Below, one piece after another: positions 56,807 through 64,000 of a stretch of DNA of 64,000 nt (its first letter is position 1; every line of letters starts with the position of its first letter). The translations under genes were made by a program, and so were the position numbers. The notes below the pieces were generated by a model. The model was given only the letters and a program-made list of their open reading frames with translations, was not told the origin of the DNA and searched no databases. This DNA is from Moraxella cuniculi DSM 21768. Lineage in GTDB: Bacteria > Pseudomonadota > Gammaproteobacteria > Pseudomonadales > Moraxellaceae. The stretch covers positions 1-64,000 of the forward strand of contig NZ_FTNU01000007.1 of assembly GCF_900156515.1 (NCBI RefSeq), given 5' to 3'.

Positions 56807-57601
56807 TCAATGTAGCCAATGCAGTGATTCATTGGCAATATCCGTGTTGTCATTATCTGCATGATTAAAACCGATAAAGCCCCGCTTAATCAGCTCAAGC
56901 ACTGCCACAAAGCTGACAACAACGCCTATTTTGCCTTGCTTTTTATCAAGCAATTCGGCAAAACTACTCACGCCTTTTTCGCTGAGCGTGCGACTAATCA
57001 TGGCAATGCGTTCGGACAAAGGAACGGTGTCAGCTTGCACCGTGTGCATGGTTGGCTCGGGGCGAATCTGCATGGTAATCAAGCTATTAATCAGCAAATC
57101 TGGTGAATAATTGGGCAGCTCGCGTTGCATTGCTTCATGGTTTGGCATACTGGCAAAAGCCAAAAAGACATCTCGCTCAAGCCGCAATAAGCCATCAATA
57201 CGATGGGCGGCCTCTTTAATTTGGGCGTATTCTTCCAATCGCCGAATCAAGCGAGCCTTGGGACTTGCCTCGTCATCACTGATTTCAGGTTGTGGCAATA
57301 ATAATTCAGACTTGATGGCGATCAGCGTGCTTGCCATCAACAGATAATCACCTGCCAACTCAAAATAAGCCTCGTCCAAATCTTGAATATAGCTCAAATA
57401 CTGCTCTGTAATTGGCAAAATTGCCGTTTCTGTCAGGTCAAAGTTATTTTTTTTGACCAAATATAGCAAAAAATCAAGCGGCCCTGCAAATTGCTCAAGC
57501 CAAATGGCAAATGCCTGAGGAGGAATGTACAAATCCTCAGGCAGATTGAGTACAGGCGTATCAAAAATGCGTACGCCAATATCAGAAGAGGCTGTTGTCA
57601 T
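56807..57601 (-). CDS. scpA: Segregation and condensation protein A
   Basis: This is a kleisin bridging SMC heads in chromosome condensation. It has 264 residues: the N-terminal [21 protein letters not shown] motif, [18 protein letters not shown], and the C-terminal winged helix [14 protein letters not shown]. It overlaps trpS by four bases, so it is translationally coupled to the Trp operon genes. Confidence 0.93.
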   Translation of the reverse strand: MTTASSDIGVRIFDTPVLNLPEDLYIPPQAFAIWLEQFAGPLDFLLYLVKKNNFDLTETAILPITEQYLSYIQDLDEAYFELAGDYLLMASTLIAIKSELLLPQPEISDDEASPKARLIRRLEEYAQIKEAAHRIDGLLRLERDVFLAFASMPNHEAMQRELPNYSPDLLINSLITMQIRPEPTMHTVQADTVPLSERIAMISRTLSEKGVSSFAELLDKKQGKIGVVVSFVAVLELIKRGFIGFNHADNDNTDIANESLHWLH

Positions 57602-58656
57602 TTAAGTTTCGCCAGTGGCTTAATTCCGATGGCACGCCTAGTTTTGTCCAGTTGTTTTTGGGCAACTCGGCGTGCTTTGACAGCACCCATTTGCAGAATT
57701 TCTTCAAGCTGCTTTGGGTCATTCATCAGCTGTAGATAACGCTCACGATAAGGGGCAATTTCGCCATTGATTTTGTCGAACAAAATTTGTTTTGCTTCGC
57801 CCCAGCCGATGCCACGCCGATAATGCTCAGCCAAGGCATGAATTTCATCATCGCTGGCAAATGCCTTATAAATCTCAAAAATTGTGCAATTGTCAGGGTC
57901 TTTTGGTTCGCTGGGTGCTTGCGAGTTGGTTACGATTTGGGCGATTGCTTTTTTTAGGGCTTTTTCGGGATCGATTTGAGGATTGCCATCGCCAAACAAA
58001 GGAATGGTGTTGTTGTAGCTTTTTGACATTTTGCGACCGTCAAGCCCTGTCAGCAGTGGCGTATTCTCATCAACAATGGCTTGAGGTTCAACAAACAGTG
58101 GCTTGTATTTAAAATTAAAACTCCCTGCAATATCTCTTGCCATTTCGATGTGCTGAATTTGGTCCTTGCCAACAGGCACATGGGTGGCATTAAACATCAA
58201 AATATCCGCCGCCATTAATACAGGATAGCTAAACAATCCCATGCTGATGCCGTAATCAGGATCGGTGTCTGGTTTGGTAAGGTTGATATCCACTGCTGCC
58301 TTGTAGGCATGGGCTCGGTTCATTAGCCCCTTGGCACAAGAGCAGTTTAGCACCCAAGATAATTCAGCAATTTCTGGAATGTCTGATTGGCGATAAAAAG
58401 TTACTTTTTCAGGATCGAGACCGCAGGCAATCCAAGTGGCAGCAATGGCTCGTGTAGAGCGGTGGATTTCGTCAGGGTCAAAGCATTTGATGATGCCGTG
58501 ATAGTCAGCCAAAAAGAAAAAAGCATCGCCGTCATTTTGCTCATGGGCGGCATTTGCCGAGGCAATGGCAGGGCGAATTGAGCCAACATAGTTACCCAAG
58601 TGGGGAATGCCTGTGGTGGTAATGCCTGTGAGAATGCGTTTTTTGATTTCGCTCAT
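57598..58656 (-). CDS. trpS: Tryptophanyl-tRNA synthetase
   Basis: Class I synthetase of 352 residues. The HIGH-like site is [12 protein letters not shown] near the start and the KMSKS is exact ([13 protein letters not shown]). The order and length match bacterial TrpRS with an insert typical of some gammaproteobacteria. It stands 36 bases after trpC and overlaps scpA, so Trp synthesis and Trp charging appear to share a transcript. Confidence 0.96.
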   Translation of the reverse strand: MSEIKKRILTGITTTGIPHLGNYVGSIRPAIASANAAHEQNDGDAFFFLADYHGIIKCFDPDEIHRSTRAIAATWIACGLDPEKVTFYRQSDIPEIAELSWVLNCSCAKGLMNRAHAYKAAVDINLTKPDTDPDYGISMGLFSYPVLMAADILMFNATHVPVGKDQIQHIEMARDIAGSFNFKYKPLFVEPQAIVDENTPLLTGLDGRKMSKSYNNTIPLFGDGNPQIDPEKALKKAIAQIVTNSQAPSEPKDPDNCTIFEIYKAFASDDEIHALAEHYRRGIGWGEAKQILFDKINGEIAPYRERYLQLMNDPKQLEEILQMGAVKARRVAQKQLDKTRRAIGIKPLAKLK

Positions 58657-58692
58657 AATGTACTCTAATTATTAAAATTTTCTAAAATATTA

Positions 58693-59532
58693 TCAAATGT
58701 CAGCCAAGAGAGAGGAAAGGGCTGCACCTGCATTGTCAGTTCTCATGAATTGTTCACCAATTAAGAAATGGTGAATATTGTTGCGTTGCATCAGCCTAAT
58801 ATCATCACTGGTATTAATGCCGCTTTCGCTCACCACCAAAGCATCATCACCCAAAGCGGCAAACAGGCTTTGGCTTAGGCGAATGCTGTGTGCCAAATCT
58901 ACCTCAAAAGTATGCAGGTTGCGGTTGTTAATGCCGTAGATATTGGCAGGCGACTGTGGCAATTGCAATGCACGCTCAAGCTCAAGCTCATTATGGATTT
59001 CGATCAGCACATCAAGCCCAAGCTCGGTCGCACTTTGGTGCAGGTGTTTGAGTGTGGCATCGTCCAAACAAGCCATGATAAGCAAGATGCAGTCAGCACC
59101 GATGGCAGCAGATTCGATAATTTGGTATTCATCAACCATAAAGTCTTTGCGTAATACAGGCAGGCTGACAGCTGTGCGTACATCAATCAAATATTGATCA
59201 TCGCCTTGAAAATAGTCGCGATCGGTCAGCACAGACAGGCAGGTTGCTCCTGCTTTTTGATAGCCGATGGCACTTGCAACGGCGTCAAAATTTGGGCTAA
59301 TGATACCTTTTGAGGGCGAGGCTTTTTTGACCTCAGCAATGATACCAACTTGGCTGTTGGTATCAACTTTGCGTAAGCTGTTGGCAAAACCTCGCGGGCT
59401 GTGATTTCTGGCAATGCTTAGCAGTTCCGCTTGGCTTTTTTGCTGCTTAGCGATCGCAACCTCTTGATGCTTGGTTGCGATAATTTTTTGTAAAATGCTT
59501 GGCGTGGCGTTTGTTAGAGTTTGCTTTGTCAT
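58693..59532 (-). CDS. trpC: Indole-3-glycerol phosphate synthase
   Basis: This converts CdRP to indole-3-glycerol phosphate. It has 279 residues, a monofunctional TIM barrel without the TrpF fusion found in enterobacteria. Key motifs are EVKKASPSKG, VLTDRDYFQG, LRKDFMVDEYQI, GINNRNL and VSESGI. It overlaps trpD by four bases. Confidence 0.96.
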   Translation of the reverse strand: MTKQTLTNATPSILQKIIATKHQEVAIAKQQKSQAELLSIARNHSPRGFANSLRKVDTNSQVGIIAEVKKASPSKGIISPNFDAVASAIGYQKAGATCLSVLTDRDYFQGDDQYLIDVRTAVSLPVLRKDFMVDEYQIIESAAIGADCILLIMACLDDATLKHLHQSATELGLDVLIEIHNELELERALQLPQSPANIYGINNRNLHTFEVDLAHSIRLSQSLFAALGDDALVVSESGINTSDDIRLMQRNNIHHFLIGEQFMRTDNAGAALSSLLADI

Positions 59533-60623
59533 GATAGGCTCACCGATTGGGTAAATTGGGCTAGCTCATTGAGTTTATCAAGTGCAGCCGAGCTGCTTAG
59601 TATTTGCATGGCTTTGGCAACACCTTGTGCGTGCGTGTCGGCAAGTCCTGCCACATAAATGGCGGCACCTGCATTGATGGCAATCATCGCACGAGCTTTT
59701 TGGGTGATGGCATCATTGTGCGTGCCAGCAAGTGCATTTTGGATAATATTTAGGCTCTCGGCAGCGTTGGCAACTTGCAGCCCTTGCAAATCCTGACTGG
59801 CAATGCCAAGCTCTTTGGGGTAGCTGATATAAGTGTCAATAACACCATGCTTTAATTCTGCAACATGAGTACCTGTTGCAAGGCTGAATTCATCAAGACC
59901 ATCTTGGGAATGTACCACCATCACATGAGTCATGCCCAATTTGGCAAAAACTTCCGCCAAGGGCTGGCATAATTTGGCATCAAAAACACCAACAACTGCT
60001 CGCTTGACTCTGGCAGGGTTGGTTAGCGGCCCTAAAATATTAAAAATCGTTCGAGCCTTTAACTGTTGGCGGACGCCGATGGCATGACGCATGGCTGGGT
60101 GATGGTTGGGGGCAAACAAAAAACCAATGCCCAACTGGTTGATGGCATCGCGAGTATGAGCAATGTCGATGTCCAAGCGAAGCCCTGCAAGACTTAATAA
60201 ATCCGATGAGCCAGAGCTGGTAGAAACGCCACGATTGCCATGTTTGGCAATGCTTACGCCTGCTGCTGCTGCAACAAATGCCGATGCGGTCGAGACATTA
60301 AATAAATTTGAGCCATCACCCCCTGTGCCAACAATATCAACTGCATTGGCGTCGTCAATTTCAATGGTATTGGCAAGCTCAAGCATGGCATTGGCACAGC
60401 TGACAATCTCCTCAATGGACTCACCTTTTTGTCGCAGTGCAATCAGGATTGCCCCCATCAGTGCATCAGGACAGCGTCCCTGCATGATAATCAGCATGAC
60501 TTGGTGCATTTGCCATGCGGGCAAATCTTGATTATCAAGCAGGCTTGACAGTGCTTGGGTGAGAATTTGTTGGACTTGTTCATCGCTTAATTGGGCGATT
60601 TGTTCAGGGCTTATGTTACTCAT
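59529..60623 (-). CDS. trpD: Anthranilate phosphoribosyltransferase
   Basis: This transfers phosphoribosyl from PRPP to anthranilate. It has 364 residues: DIVGTGGDGSNLFNVSTASAFVAAAAG is the PRPP-binding signature, KHGNRGVSTSSGSSDLL follows, and ILGPLTNPA is present. It lies between trpG and trpC in the trpGDC order common in Pseudomonas and Acinetobacter. Confidence 0.97.
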   Translation of the reverse strand: MSNISPEQIAQLSDEQVQQILTQALSSLLDNQDLPAWQMHQVMLIIMQGRCPDALMGAILIALRQKGESIEEIVSCANAMLELANTIEIDDANAVDIVGTGGDGSNLFNVSTASAFVAAAAGVSIAKHGNRGVSTSSGSSDLLSLAGLRLDIDIAHTRDAINQLGIGFLFAPNHHPAMRHAIGVRQQLKARTIFNILGPLTNPARVKRAVVGVFDAKLCQPLAEVFAKLGMTHVMVVHSQDGLDEFSLATGTHVAELKHGVIDTYISYPKELGIASQDLQGLQVANAAESLNIIQNALAGTHNDAITQKARAMIAINAGAAIYVAGLADTHAQGVAKAMQILSSSAALDKLNELAQFTQSVSLS

Positions 60624-60661
60624 GCGTGTTCAATCATTTGCTGCTTGGTTGTGGTGTGAAA

Positions 60662-61285
60662 TTAGGCAACTTGTGGCAGTTGGTCGTCGCCCAATACGGC
60701 AAGGTTGTGCTGCTTTAAAAAATTATTCAACAGCTGATAGCCGTGTTCGCTAAGAATGGATTCTGGGTGAAATTGCACCCCTTCAACCGCCAATTCTTTG
60801 TGGCGAACTCCCATAATTTCTTGCATACTGCCGTCAGCATTGTTGGTCCAAGCGGTGATTTCTAGGCAGTCTGGCAATGTGTTTTTGTCAATAACCAGTG
60901 AGTGATAGCGTGTGGCTACAAAGCCATTGGGCAGATTGGCAAACACCCCTTGTGCCTGATGATGAATGTTTGACAGGCGACCATGCATTACCTCGCCTGC
61001 ACGCACCACTTGACCGCCAAAGGCTTGACCGATTGCCTGATGACCAAGGCAAATGCCCAAAATGGGAATTTTGCCAGCCAATTGTTGCAAAATCTCAAGA
61101 CTGACCCCTGCCTCACTGGGGCTACAAGGGCCCGGCCCAATGATGATTGCCTGCGGTGCCAGTGCAATAATGTCCGCCAGTGTCGTTTCGTCATTACGCC
61201 ATACGGTGATGTCTTGTTTTAATTCGCCAAAATATTGCACAATATTGTAAGTAAAGCTACAGTAGTTATCAATCATTAAAATCAT
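60662..61285 (-). CDS. trpG: Anthranilate synthase component II (glutamine amidotransferase)
   Basis: This supplies ammonia to TrpE (and possibly PabB). It is a class I amidotransferase with catalytic Cys in [15 protein letters not shown] and the His/Glu pair in [25 protein letters not shown] is also conserved. ATG 61285 gives the normal [14 protein letters not shown] start; the longer frame to 61342 adds a hydrophobic stretch not found in the family. trpE is not in the window. It is first of the trpGDC-trpS-scpAB run. Confidence 0.94.
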   Translation of the reverse strand: MILMIDNYCSFTYNIVQYFGELKQDITVWRNDETTLADIIALAPQAIIIGPGPCSPSEAGVSLEILQQLAGKIPILGICLGHQAIGQAFGGQVVRAGEVMHGRLSNIHHQAQGVFANLPNGFVATRYHSLVIDKNTLPDCLEITAWTNNADGSMQEIMGVRHKELAVEGVQFHPESILSEHGYQLLNNFLKQHNLAVLGDDQLPQVA

Positions 61286-61374
61286 TTTAATACAACCTGT
61301 TAAATGAATTAAGTATTTTATCCATATTTTAGCTTGCGACAAGGCTTTGGGCGATTTGTGGCAACCATGTGGTT

Positions 61375-61404
61375 ATTTTACCACTTTTTTGGCGGTGGTA
61401 AAAT
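61375..61404. repeat. Perfect inverted repeat upstream of trpG
   Basis: ATTTTACCAC and GTGGTAAAAT flank a ten-base spacer, 90-119 bases before the trpG start. It could be an operator or a hairpin in the leader; it does not match the E. coli TrpR operator. Confidence 0.5.
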
Positions 61405-61649
61405 ACCGAATGTTACCAGTTTGGCAATGGCAAATGGTTTGGGCATTAAACAACCATTTGTGTATCAATGCTGATAGTATTTACCAAATTAACAATAAAA
61501 TTTAAGAAAAATTTAGTAATTTTTACAGATTTATGCTTTTAATCATTTGCCAACAATCAATAGATTGGTCGATTCCAAAACTTTCTATTAACTTAATATA
61601 AATTATTAAATTAAATTTCTTACAAATTAATCACTACTGATTGCGTTGA
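61405..61649. other. AT-rich intergenic region between tag and trpG
   Basis: No gene, leader peptide with Trp codons, or RNA is recognised. Confidence 0.45.
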
Positions 61650-62219
61650 TTATTTATTGGCAAATTGACAATCTATCAAATGATCATTGACCATGCCAAC
61701 CGCTTGCATAAAGGCATAGCAGGTAGTTGCACCAACAAATGCAAAACCGTCTTTTTTGAGCTGCTTGGCAAGTTTGGCGGAAATTTCGGTTTGTGCAGGA
61801 ATTTCGGCAAGCGTTGCAGGGTGGTTGATGACAGGCTTGCCGTCAATAGTGGTTATGCTCCACAGATAGTCGCTAAAACTGCCGTTTGCCTTGATGGCAA
61901 GATAGGCTTTGGCATTGTTGATGATGGCACGAATTTTTCCACGATGGCGAATGATGCCGTCATTTTGTAGCAATTCGTTGATTTTTTGATCGTCATATTG
62001 GGCGATTTTGGCAGGGTTAAACCCATCAAAGGCTTGATAATACTGCTCACGGCGTTTTAGGATGGTAATCCAGCTTAGTCCTGCTTGCATGGCCTCTAGA
62101 CACAACAGGGCAAAGAGTGTTTCGTCATCATAGATGGGCTTGCCCCATTCTTCGTCATGATAGCGAATGTACAATGGGTCAGACAGGCACCAAGTGCAGC
62201 GGTTTATCGGTGTATTCAT
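61650..62219 (-). CDS. tag: DNA-3-methyladenine glycosylase I
   Basis: This base-excision repair glycosylase removes 3-methyladenine. It has 189 residues; CTWCLSDPLYIRYHDEEWG at the start (zinc Cys, active-site Glu region), LLCLEAMQAGLSWITILKRRE, FVGATTCYAFMQAVGMVNDH at the end with zinc His/Cys ligands. Its ATG overlaps the cysE stop by one base (TGATG), so it is translationally coupled. Confidence 0.96.
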   Translation of the reverse strand: MNTPINRCTWCLSDPLYIRYHDEEWGKPIYDDETLFALLCLEAMQAGLSWITILKRREQYYQAFDGFNPAKIAQYDDQKINELLQNDGIIRHRGKIRAIINNAKAYLAIKANGSFSDYLWSITTIDGKPVINHPATLAEIPAQTEISAKLAKQLKKDGFAFVGATTCYAFMQAVGMVNDHLIDCQFANK

Positions 62220-63022
62220 CAGATATAAAACTCAATTTGACTGTCCTGATCGCCCAGTACATCAAGATCATCTTTGCAGAGTGATTTTAGGCTCTCGGCA
62301 TGAAAAGTGGGGTCAAGGCGTTTGATTGCCTCGCTTAGCTGACAGATTTGCTTGTCTTGGGTCTGGATATGAGCAAGCAAGGCGGCGATGCTGGAGGCAA
62401 CAGGGTCTTTGGCATCTGGCTTTAGCCCATAGGCGGCAAATAATGCTTGTGATTGAGCTGGGTGGGCAGAGGGTGCTGGTGCGGATTCTTTGACAATCAT
62501 GCGAGCGGCATTGCCAACCATTGTAGCACCAGCAGGCACGGGTTTGACCACAACGGCATTTGAGCCAATCTTGGCATCATCACCAACTGTAAAGCCGCCG
62601 AGTATTTTTGCACCAGCACCAACGACAACATTATTGCCAAGCGTAGGGTGGCGTTTGGCACCTTTTTCCCAAGAGACACCGCCCAAGGTTACGCCGTGAT
62701 AAAGCGTTACATCATCACCGATTTCGGCAGTTTCGCCAATCACCACACCCATGCCATGATCAATAAATAATCGTTTGCCGATTTTGGCGGCAGGGTGAAT
62801 CTCAATGCCCGTGGTGCAGCGGCTAAGGTGCGACAGGCTGCGTGCCAAAAATTTATATTCAGCATTCCAAAGGGCGTGGGCAGCACGGTGCATGATACGA
62901 GCATGAATGCCGGGATAGGTCAGTAAAACCTCTGATTTGGTGCGAGCGGCAGGATCGCGAGTTAGCACCGCCTCTAGGTCATCATTGATGGCTTGTGTTA
63001 ATTGGCGTAGTTTTTTTAGCAT
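62219..63022 (-). CDS. cysE: Serine O-acetyltransferase
   Basis: This acetylates serine for cysteine synthesis. It has 267 residues: an N-terminal helical domain, then the left-handed beta-helix of hexapeptide repeats with [28 protein letters not shown] (active-site Asp/His) and [22 protein letters not shown]. The C-terminal extension of about 70 residues is longer than in the short SAT type. It precedes tag. Confidence 0.95.
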   Translation of the reverse strand: MLKKLRQLTQAINDDLEAVLTRDPAARTKSEVLLTYPGIHARIMHRAAHALWNAEYKFLARSLSHLSRCTTGIEIHPAAKIGKRLFIDHGMGVVIGETAEIGDDVTLYHGVTLGGVSWEKGAKRHPTLGNNVVVGAGAKILGGFTVGDDAKIGSNAVVVKPVPAGATMVGNAARMIVKESAPAPSAHPAQSQALFAAYGLKPDAKDPVASSIAALLAHIQTQDKQICQLSEAIKRLDPTFHAESLKSLCKDDLDVLGDQDSQIEFYI

Positions 63023-63106
63023 AAATGAGTTACCTTAAATCTCTACATGATACCGTCCATGGTGCGGTTTGGCAAATTTTGTGTTGGCATATCAATATGC
63101 AATTTG

Positions 63107-63964
63107 TCAAGTTGCTGTTTTTATGGCTGTGCTAATCTTGGCAATCAAGGCACGCATGAGTGCGTATTCTTTTTGATCCAGTTGCAATCGCTGATTGAGT
63201 CGCAATAAGCGATTTGTCAGTTGGGTAAGTTTGTCATCACGAACAAGGTCTAATTGCTCCATCAAGGCAATCAGTGCGGTGGTCAGCTCGTCAGCTTGTT
63301 GATGGGTGATGGCAGGTGCGTCCCAGTCGCTACGAACCACCAACTCAAGTGGATACTGCGTTTGGGCGACCCCTTGTGTTTGTTTGGTGCTGCTGATGGG
63401 CGAATGAGCAAACTGTGCCGAAAATCTCTCATAAAAACAAGCAGCAATGACCTGTATGGCACTGGCAACATTAAGCACAGGGTAGGCAGGGTTGGCTGGG
63501 ATTTGGATATGATAATGAGCCAGTGCCAGCTCTTCGTTAGTCAGACCGCGATCTTCACGGCCGAACAAAATGGCGATTTTTGGCAGGCTGTGTGCTTGCG
63601 TTGTTGCTAAACTCTCGGTCGCAAGCAGTCTTGTGATGGCGATATCAGCCGCCATGCTCGGAGTAACAACAGGGCGAGGCAGCTGTCTGCTTCTGGCACT
63701 GGCGGCAAAAACGAGCGAGCAATCATTGATGATGGATGTCAAATCATCGGCGATGACGGCATTATCCAAAACACAGGTTGCACCAGCAGCGTTTGCTATG
63801 CTGCTTTGGTCAATGGGCAGGCGTGGATTGATGATTGTTAGGTTGCCCAGTCCCATGGTGTGTAAGGCACGAGCCGCTGAGCCGATATTGGCAGGCAGGG
63901 TTGTGCCAATCATGATGGTGTGGATTTGTGCCAAACAGGTGGCAAGTCGGTCAGTTTGTGTCAT
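63107..63964 (-). CDS. trmJ: tRNA (cytidine/uridine-32-2'-O)-methyltransferase TrmJ
   Basis: This SPOUT methyltransferase modifies position 32 of the anticodon loop. It has 285 residues: an N-terminal knot domain with IGTTLPANIGSAARALHTMGLGNL, LFGREDRGLTNEELALAH and IPANPAYPVLNVASAIQV. A helical C-terminal dimerisation domain follows. It lies 84 bases upstream of cysE on the same strand, like trmJ next to iscR/cysE-type genes elsewhere. The ATG is near the window edge. Confidence 0.93.
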   Translation of the reverse strand: MTQTDRLATCLAQIHTIMIGTTLPANIGSAARALHTMGLGNLTIINPRLPIDQSSIANAAGATCVLDNAVIADDLTSIINDCSLVFAASARSRQLPRPVVTPSMAADIAITRLLATESLATTQAHSLPKIAILFGREDRGLTNEELALAHYHIQIPANPAYPVLNVASAIQVIAACFYERFSAQFAHSPISSTKQTQGVAQTQYPLELVVRSDWDAPAITHQQADELTTALIALMEQLDLVRDDKLTQLTNRLLRLNQRLQLDQKEYALMRALIAKISTAIKTAT

Positions 63965-64000
63965 TAGCGAAATACCAAATTGTTCGTGTCAATATAGGAT

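Noticed and set aside
61286-61450. Possible trp attenuator before trpG
   Set aside because: The only short leader frame contains no Trp codons, and there is no terminator with a U tract next to trpG.
1-64000. tRNA, rRNA, tmRNA genes and CRISPR arrays
   Set aside because: No cloverleaf with a GTTC-type T arm, rRNA core sequence or regularly spaced repeat array was found on reading either strand.

Overview
This window is a stretch of chromosome from an AT-leaning gammaproteobacterium, most likely Moraxella or a close relative in the Moraxellaceae. That is inferred from the protein flavour (Acinetobacter/Psychrobacter-like housekeeping enzymes, an IS1016-type relic, a succinate CoA-transferase, orphan CdiA/FhaB toxin modules). 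No rRNA is present to confirm the genus. Most of the window is ordinary core genome, but three regions are accessory.

Region 1 (1-5.2 kb) is a polymorphic-toxin cassette array. Three consecutive orphan CdiA/FhaB C-terminal modules are each followed by a small immunity-like gene, and none has secretion domains or a convincing start. The first is frameshifted twice. The array ends in a deleted IS1016-group insertion sequence and a beheaded lipoprotein fragment. Region 2 (5.3-34.5 kb) is housekeeping: dusA, lpxH-ppiB, glnS, a PIF1-like helicase overlapping a GAPDH/E4PDH-family gene, sdhE plus a YgfX/CptA-like gene, a YidB-like gene, prfB with its programmed frameshift, a succinate:acetate CoA-transferase, two tandem acyl-CoA dehydrogenases with a gene-converted core, a Gcr-like membrane protein, rpoD, an LrgA/LrgB pair, a lytic transglycosylase, htpX, hflX, folP, rsmE and metF.

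Region 3 (34.5-37.4 kb) shows ahcY and metF, two activated-methyl-cycle genes, separated by a small island holding a PIN-domain toxin/antitoxin pair, a membrane protein and an Imm51-like immunity gene. The ahcY leader carries a convincing S-adenosylhomocysteine riboswitch. Then come a BtuB-like TonB receptor and a MscS-family channel.

Region 4 (41.5-46.2 kb) is the most striking find: a complete IS1595-family transposon with 25-bp imperfect terminal inverted repeats and a perfect 8-bp target duplication (TTTTGAAA). As cargo it carries a beta-class DNA methyltransferase and a 902-residue nuclease-methyltransferase fusion, so it looks like a self-mobile restriction-modification unit.

Region 5 (46.3-64 kb) is core again, almost all on the minus strand: tatD (plus strand), accBC, a LOG-family gene, rnd, ybaB-recR, nrdA (with paired NrdR-box-like sites), rluB, a trpGDC-trpS-scpAB run that looks like one transcription unit, tag, cysE and trmJ. 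No tRNA, rRNA, CRISPR array or prophage was recognised. Starts given here differ from the longest open frame where a better ribosome-binding site or family start exists.
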